Of a stretch of DNA of 64,000 bases, positions 59,951-64,000 are shown piece by piece. Each line of letters opens with the position of its first letter. The stretch's first letter is position 1. The position numbers and the translations under genes are program-made. The notes beneath the pieces were generated by a model. That model saw only the letters and a program-made list of their open reading frames with translations, did not search any database and had not been told where the DNA came from. Source of the stretch: Sphingomonas arenae (GTDB lineage Bacteria > Pseudomonadota > Alphaproteobacteria > Sphingomonadales > Sphingomonadaceae); contig NZ_JAFFJU010000003.1 in the NCBI RefSeq assembly GCF_016924655.1, positions 124,001 through 188,000 of the forward strand, written 5' to 3'.

Positions 59951-60493
59951 ATGACGCAGCCCACCGCCAAGGTGACGATCAAGAAATATGCGAACCGTCG
60001 CCTCTACGATACCGAGAGTTCAAGCTACGTCACGCTGGATCGGCTTGCCCAGATGATCCGGGAGGGACGCGACTTCGTGGTTGTAGATGCCAAGAGCGGC
60101 GAGGACATCACCCATCAGGTCCTGACTCAGATCATTGTCGAGGAAGAGGCGCGGGGTGGGACAACCATGCTGCCTGCCGGCTTCTTACGACAGCTTATCG
60201 GTCTCTACGGCAACTCGATGCAGGGAATGGTCCCGCAATATCTGGAAACCGCAATGGCGAGCTTCCAGAAGAACCAGGCTGCCTTCGCCGACGCATTCGG
60301 AGCGAACATCTTTGCCGATATCGCGAAGCGCAACATGGCAATGTTCGAGGAAGCCGGTCGAGTGTTCACCAAGCCGTCAGCCACGACGCGGGATGAGGCA
60401 ACCAAGGCGCCGACTCCGGACGACACCGAAGTCGACAAGCTTCGTGCCGAACTCGAGGCGCTGAAGGCAAAGGTGGATCGGCTAGGGCGCTGA
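59951..60493 (+). CDS. phaR: Polyhydroxyalkanoate synthesis repressor PhaR
   Basis: The 180-residue protein is PhaR, a DNA- and PHB-binding repressor that controls phasin and PHA genes. The N-terminal domain VTIKKYANRRLYDTESSSYV and LDRLAQMIREGRDFVVVDAK is the family hallmark, followed by DITHQVLTQIIVEEE and FLRQLIGLYGNSMQ. The end is a coiled coil (VDKLRAELEALKAKVDRLGR). ATG at 59951 is chosen because the domain starts there; the frame is open upstream inside the divergent gene. Confidence 0.95.
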   Translation: MTQPTAKVTIKKYANRRLYDTESSSYVTLDRLAQMIREGRDFVVVDAKSGEDITHQVLTQIIVEEEARGGTTMLPAGFLRQLIGLYGNSMQGMVPQYLETAMASFQKNQAAFADAFGANIFADIAKRNMAMFEEAGRVFTKPSATTRDEATKAPTPDDTEVDKLRAELEALKAKVDRLGR

Positions 60494-60927
60494 TGATTAC
60501 TGCGATATTGTATGCCGTGGCGCTGGCTCAACCGGTGCCCGCACGTCCCGTACCTCTTCAGGCGCCCATCAACTGGCGCTCCGCTCCATTGAATGGAGGC
60601 ATTTGGCTGTACCGGGCGATCCCCGGCGGCAGCGAAGCCGTGTTCCAGACGAACCTTGGTCCGCAATTCACGATTCGCTGCACGCTCAATGTGCGCCGGA
60701 TCAGCTTCATGCGCGCCGGTGCGGCTCCCGGCATGCTGCTGCGAATCATGACGACAAGCAGCGAACGGACGCTGCCCGTCGGAAATACGGTGGCCAGTTT
60801 CGATCCGGTGCTGGACGCTATTGCCTTCAGTCGAGGTCGAGTCGCAGTGTTGGGAGCCCCTGCGCCAATCCTGATCATGCCTTCTTGGGCAGAGCCGGCG
60901 CGAGCCATCGAGGATTGCCGAAAGTAG
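60493..60927 (+). CDS. Exported hypothetical protein overlapping phaR
   Basis: The 144-residue protein has an N-terminal hydrophobic segment (MITAILYAVALAQPVPARP) and a beta-rich mature part with GGSEAVFQTNLGPQFTIRC and VLDAIAFSRGRVAVLG. Its ATG overlaps the phaR stop (TGATG), so the genes are coupled. No known family is recognised; an envelope protein is likely. Confidence 0.75.
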   Translation: MITAILYAVALAQPVPARPVPLQAPINWRSAPLNGGIWLYRAIPGGSEAVFQTNLGPQFTIRCTLNVRRISFMRAGAAPGMLLRIMTTSSERTLPVGNTVASFDPVLDAIAFSRGRVAVLGAPAPILIMPSWAEPARAIEDCRK

Positions 60928-60942
60928 GATTTATTACAAGAC

Positions 60943-60971
60943 TTGAACAATCCTTTCGGACGCGCATTGAT
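60943..60971 (+). promoter_or_regulatory. Possible sigma70-type promoter of the leader RNA
   Basis: TTGAAC at 60943-60948 and ATTGAT at 60966-60971 with 17 bases between them. The -10 match is moderate. It precedes the ribosome binding site with 16S complementarity by about 20 bases. Confidence 0.38.
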
Positions 60972-60992
60972 TAGAGCGCCCACAACGCAGCG

Positions 60993-61064
60993 AAAGGAGG
61001 TGATCCGATGTCTCATGGTTCAGCAGAGAGGTCGGTGAAGTTCGTTCGGGGGATGCGGGGCTGA
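60993..61064 (+). CDS. 18-codon ORF with an extended Shine-Dalgarno
   Basis: AAAGGAGGTGATCC at 60993-61006 is complementary to the entire 3' tail of bacterial 16S rRNA. ATG follows at 61008 with the core GGAGG seven bases away, and the ORF MSHGSAERSVKFVRGMRG stops at 61062-61064. Such a perfect site for a tiny ORF suggests a leader peptide or a translational control element. The peptide is basic, without a signal sequence. The coding region proper is 61008-61064. Confidence 0.55.
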   Translation, partial: KGGDPMSHGSAERSVKFVRGMRG

Positions 61065-61195
61065 GATCGCGTTCCGTCCGGGGGGACCCGGACGTAGGAT
61101 CGTGATCGAGGAATCCTGCTATTGGTCTCCCGGGCTGGAGCTCTCCGGCCGCTGACCATGTCGAGGGGCCGGTGGTGCAAACCGCCGGTCCCTTT
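61065..61195 (+). ncRNA. Structured leader / possible small RNA with terminator-like hairpin
   Basis: Downstream of the tiny ORF are two strong hairpins. CGTCCGGG, loop GGGA, CCCGGACG is at 61075-61094. At 61165-61195, GGGGCCGGTGG pairs with CCGCCGGTCCC (with G-U pairs) and TTT follows. The latter could be a terminator or attenuator before the next gene, which starts at 61282. The element is inferred from secondary structure only. Confidence 0.4.
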
Positions 61196-61281
61196 ACCTA
61201 TGTACTCGTTCTCTGGCACAGGAACCGTTGCGCGACTGAACCGTCTTTTGCCTCAATTCCAAACACGGGAGTAGGTGCCTC

Positions 61282-62130
61282 ATGGTCAAGGGCAAGTCGA
61301 ACAACCAGGGCGGGAATTCCAGCTTCACCAGCCAAGGCGGCGGTACCCAAAGCAACCCTCACGCAACAAGCGATGCTTCGGGGGCTCAGCAGCAGGGCCA
61401 GCAGCGGAAGAAATCGGCAAGCTCCCCGTTTCCGCCGAACATGTCGGAGACTTTCGATAAGCTGGCGAAGGCTGCCATGAGCAAGGAGATGCTCGCAGCC
61501 GGCCTTGCTGCCGCTGCGGCCGCCATCAGCGCTTCACCAACCGCTCGCCGGAAGATTCGCGACGCCGGGCTCGATGCGGCGGACTCAGCTCAATCGGCTG
61601 CCAGTTCGGTCGTGAACAGCGCAACGCGCCTCGGCAACATCATCGCGGAAGCGGTCGCCGATGCCGCCCAACGTGTGCTGTCCGGCGATGTGTTCGGCAC
61701 CGGTATTTCGGGTGAGTCCGCCGAACGCTCCCAGACCCGCTCAACGAAATCAGCCAGCAAGCCGGGTACGCCGACGCGGGCCAGCAGCGCAAGCCGCGCC
61801 AAGGGTGCCGCGCCGACCTCCGCCGCGCGCAAGTCCAGCGCCGGCGAGAGCAAATCTGCCGGGACCGGCTCCACCGCGGCCAAGCCTCGCCGAGCCGCCA
61901 CCAAATCGAGCGCCACGGACGCGAGTGCTTCAGGCATCGAAACCAAGACGAGCAAGGGCCGAACGCGTACTCCGTCGGCAAGAGCCGCGGCCTCACGGAG
62001 CCGTTCGACGTCCACTCGGAGCGGTGACCGGCGCAATGCAGGCACGCGCACCCGGGCCAAGAAGGGGTCGGGGAGTGGCGACGGCGGCAGTGACGGCTCG
62101 GGCGGCGGTTCCGACGGCTCCAGCAGCTAG
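61282..62130 (+). CDS. Low-complexity basic protein (histone-H1-like tail)
   Basis: The 282-residue protein has a Ser/Gln/Gly-rich N-terminus, one conserved-looking middle part (PNMSETFDKLAKAAMSKEML and LAAGLAAAAAAISASPTARR, about residues 52-93) that may be helical, and a long Ser/Ala/Lys/Arg-rich tail with AAKPRRAATKSS and SRSRSTSTRSG. Such tails occur in DNA-compacting proteins. The order suggests a nucleoid or cell-surface role, but no domain is recognised. ATG at 61282 has no strong Shine-Dalgarno. The structured leader lies upstream. Confidence 0.7.
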   Translation: MVKGKSNNQGGNSSFTSQGGGTQSNPHATSDASGAQQQGQQRKKSASSPFPPNMSETFDKLAKAAMSKEMLAAGLAAAAAAISASPTARRKIRDAGLDAADSAQSAASSVVNSATRLGNIIAEAVADAAQRVLSGDVFGTGISGESAERSQTRSTKSASKPGTPTRASSASRAKGAAPTSAARKSSAGESKSAGTGSTAAKPRRAATKSSATDASASGIETKTSKGRTRTPSARAAASRSRSTSTRSGDRRNAGTRTRAKKGSGSGDGGSDGSGGGSDGSSS

Positions 62131-62181
62131 TCTCGCGCGCTCTCTTCTCATCGCCGCAGTGCCATGCCATTGGGCGCGGCG

Positions 62182-63537
62182 ATGAGCAGTCTGTCTCCAT
62201 TTTCTGTCGTGATCCTGGCCGCAGGGCAGGGCACGCGCATGCGTTCCGATACGCACAAGGTGCTGCACCCGATCGCGGGTCGACCGATGCTGGAGCACCT
62301 GCTCGATACGGTGGACCGACTTGGTGCCGAACGACGCGTCGTCGTTGTGGGGAAGGGCCGCGAGCAGGTCGAGAAGGCGCTTAAGCACCATGATGCTCTG
62401 ATCGCCGTTCAGGAAGATCAGATGGGCACCGGGCATGCCGTCCAGCAGGCGGAGGGTGCGCTTGCGGGCTTCGACGGAACGGTGATCGTCCTTTATGGCG
62501 ACACCCCGTTCGTTGCTCCCGAAACGCTCGATGCCATGCGGGATCGCTTGGAGGCGGAAGATCGGCCTGGCATAGTGGTTCTTGCCTCGTGCCCACCTGA
62601 TCCAGGCGCGTATGGTCGCGTGATCCTTGGCGACAAAGATCGCATCGCCCGAATGGTTGAGTTTCGGGACGCGAACCCTGCGGAGCGGGCAGTCCGCTTG
62701 TGCAACAGCGGCATGATGGCGGTTCGATCCGCGGATCTCTTCCGTTGGCTCGGCAAAGTCGGCAATGCGAACGCGGCTGGAGAGTATTATCTTCCCGACA
62801 TCGTGATGGTCGCAGCGGAGGAAGGTCGCTTTGCGGTCGCTGTGGAGACCGATGCCTGGCAGACGGCCGGCGTGAACAGCAGGCGCGAGCTCGCGGCGCT
62901 CGAGCATGAATGGCAGCAGCGCCGACGCGCGCAGGCGCTGGACGAGGGTGCCACCCTGATAGATCCGGAAAGCGTATGGTTCAGCTTCGATACGCGACTG
63001 GGACGTGACGTCACGATCGAGCCGCACGTGGTCTTCGGGCCCGGGGTCATGGTTGCTGACCGGGCCATGATCCACGCCTTCAGCCATATCGAGGGTGCCA
63101 TCATCGGAGAAGATGCCGAGGTCGGTCCCTTTGCCCGGTTGCGCCCCGGCGCAGTGCTAGAGGGCAAGGCAAAGGTCGGGAACTTCGTCGAACTGAAGAA
63201 GGCGCGTCTCGGAGTGGGAGCGAAGGCCAATCACCTGACCTATCTGGGTGATGCCGACGTAGGGGCTGGAGCGAACATCGGTGCCGGGACGATCACCTGC
63301 AATTACGATGGCTTCTTCAAGTACCGGACTCAAATCGGCGATGGGGCCTTCGTCGGCTCGAATTCCTCTTTAGTTGCGCCGGTCTCGGTTGGCGCCGGGG
63401 CCATCGTAGGAGCGGGCTCGGTCGTGACGAGAGACGTGGAGGCCGACGCGCTCGGCGTCACCCGCGCGGACCAGAAGAGCCTTGGAGGTTGGGCTGCCCG
63501 CTTCCGTGAACGCCAACAAGCCAAGAAAGCCAAGTAG
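62182..63537 (+). CDS. glmU: Bifunctional N-acetylglucosamine-1-phosphate uridyltransferase / glucosamine-1-phosphate acetyltransferase GlmU
   Basis: GlmU makes UDP-GlcNAc for peptidoglycan and LPS. The N-terminal uridyltransferase domain has the pyrophosphorylase motif LAAGQGTRMRSDTHKVLHPI and QMGTGHAV. The C-terminal left-handed beta-helix acetyltransferase has hexapeptide repeats and KANHLTYLGDADVGAGANIG, then GTITCNYDGF. The 451-residue length is normal. ATG at 62182 starts six codons after another ATG at 62164; either may be used. glmS follows immediately. Confidence 0.97.
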   Translation: MSSLSPFSVVILAAGQGTRMRSDTHKVLHPIAGRPMLEHLLDTVDRLGAERRVVVVGKGREQVEKALKHHDALIAVQEDQMGTGHAVQQAEGALAGFDGTVIVLYGDTPFVAPETLDAMRDRLEAEDRPGIVVLASCPPDPGAYGRVILGDKDRIARMVEFRDANPAERAVRLCNSGMMAVRSADLFRWLGKVGNANAAGEYYLPDIVMVAAEEGRFAVAVETDAWQTAGVNSRRELAALEHEWQQRRRAQALDEGATLIDPESVWFSFDTRLGRDVTIEPHVVFGPGVMVADRAMIHAFSHIEGAIIGEDAEVGPFARLRPGAVLEGKAKVGNFVELKKARLGVGAKANHLTYLGDADVGAGANIGAGTITCNYDGFFKYRTQIGDGAFVGSNSSLVAPVSVGAGAIVGAGSVVTRDVEADALGVTRADQKSLGGWAARFRERQQAKKAK

Positions 63538-64000
63538 ATGTGCGGGATTGTTGCGATCGTCGGTCGGGATGCGGTCGCCCAGCGTCTGTTCGATGGACTG
63601 AAGCGCCTCGAGTATCGCGGCTATGACAGTGCAGGCATCTGCACCGTCCATGACGGCCAGTTCGAGCGCCAGCGCGCGGAAGGCAAGCTCGACAACCTTG
63701 CGGCCAAGCTGCGGGAGGATCGACCGGAGGGGACCATCGGCATCGCTCATACCCGTTGGGCTACTCACGGCGCGCCGACAGAAGGGAATGCGCACCCTCA
63801 CATCGTTGGACCGGTGGCACTGGTGCACAACGGGATCATCGAGAACTTCAAGCCGCTGCGCGATGAACTCATCGAGCAAGGGCGTCAGTTCCAGTCCGAA
63901 ACCGACAGCGAGGTTGTCGCGCACCTCGTCGCATGCGAGGTGGAAGGCGGGTCGTCGCCCGAGGAGGCGGTAGCGACCGTCCTGCCACGGCTTCACGGCG
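63538..64000 (+). CDS. glmS: Glutamine-fructose-6-phosphate aminotransferase GlmS, N-terminal part (3' end outside window)
   Basis: The ATG immediately follows the glmU stop (TAGATG), and the frame stays open to the end of the window. The visible part is the glutaminase domain with catalytic Cys1 (MCGIVAIVG), RLEYRGYDSAG, GIAHTRWATHGAPTEGNAHP and VHNGIIENF. GlmS converts fructose-6-phosphate and glutamine to glucosamine-6-phosphate, the first step of UDP-GlcNAc synthesis, and GlmU performs the last two steps. The sugar isomerase domains lie beyond the window. Confidence 0.97.
   Translation, partial: MCGIVAIVGRDAVAQRLFDGLKRLEYRGYDSAGICTVHDGQFERQRAEGKLDNLAAKLREDRPEGTIGIAHTRWATHGAPTEGNAHPHIVGPVALVHNGIIENFKPLRDELIEQGRQFQSETDSEVVAHLVACEVEGGSSPEEAVATVLPRLHG

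Overview
The window is GC-rich chromosomal DNA of an alphaproteobacterium, most likely a sphingomonad. The indications are several TonB-dependent receptors, a PhaR/PhaC-type pair, a phenylacetyl-CoA epoxidase operon, glmU-glmS, and intergenic palindromes of the kind common in that family. No rRNA is present and I can name no species.

The left core block (1-19277) opens with a plus-strand catabolic operon. It contains the end of paaA, then paaB, paaC and paaE, an aromatic-type aminotransferase, an E1 alpha-beta fusion of a 2-oxoacid dehydrogenase, and its E2. No paaD lies between paaC and paaE. The gene order suggests phenylalanine to phenylpyruvate to phenylacetyl-CoA to ring epoxide. Next come an SRPBCC protein, a zinc alcohol dehydrogenase, an SDR, an AI-2E-type permease and a ribosome-hibernation-factor-like protein, then an Mfd-like helicase, a TonB receptor and an APC permease. 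Three kinds of long palindromic repeat lie in the paa part, and one sits in frame inside the E2 gene.

Positions 19282-58830 form an integrated genomic island of about 39.5 kb. A perfect 50-bp direct repeat flanks it. At the right end the repeat is the 3' part of an intact tRNA-Arg(CCG) gene on the minus strand; at the left end it stands alone. A tyrosine integrase lies just inside the left repeat, followed by an AlpA-type regulator and two small related proteins. I see no phage structural or conjugation genes. The cargo is: an RTX protein; an XRE-MFS pair; an AraC regulator with a dienelactone-hydrolase-like enzyme; GNAT, CPBP and BLUF proteins; a signalling group of three PilZ proteins and three winged-helix proteins, plus a large GGDEF-EAL protein; an SRAP protein; a secreted nuclease pair; a micro-operon of three overlapping tiny genes behind a palindrome; an orphan PD-(D/E)XK protein; a Fur-box-preceded TonB receptor with a PepSY reductase-like partner; and, next to the right att site, an ietA-ietS (AAA ATPase / subtilisin protease) stability or defence module. 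At least eleven copies of a hairpin repeat lie between island genes, and I found none outside the island.

The right core block (58783-64000) has the tRNA-Arg gene, a PhaC-like hydrolase divergent from phaR, a small secreted protein, and a structured leader. The leader has an 18-codon ORF whose Shine-Dalgarno is complementary to the whole 16S rRNA tail. A low-complexity basic protein, glmU and the start of glmS follow.
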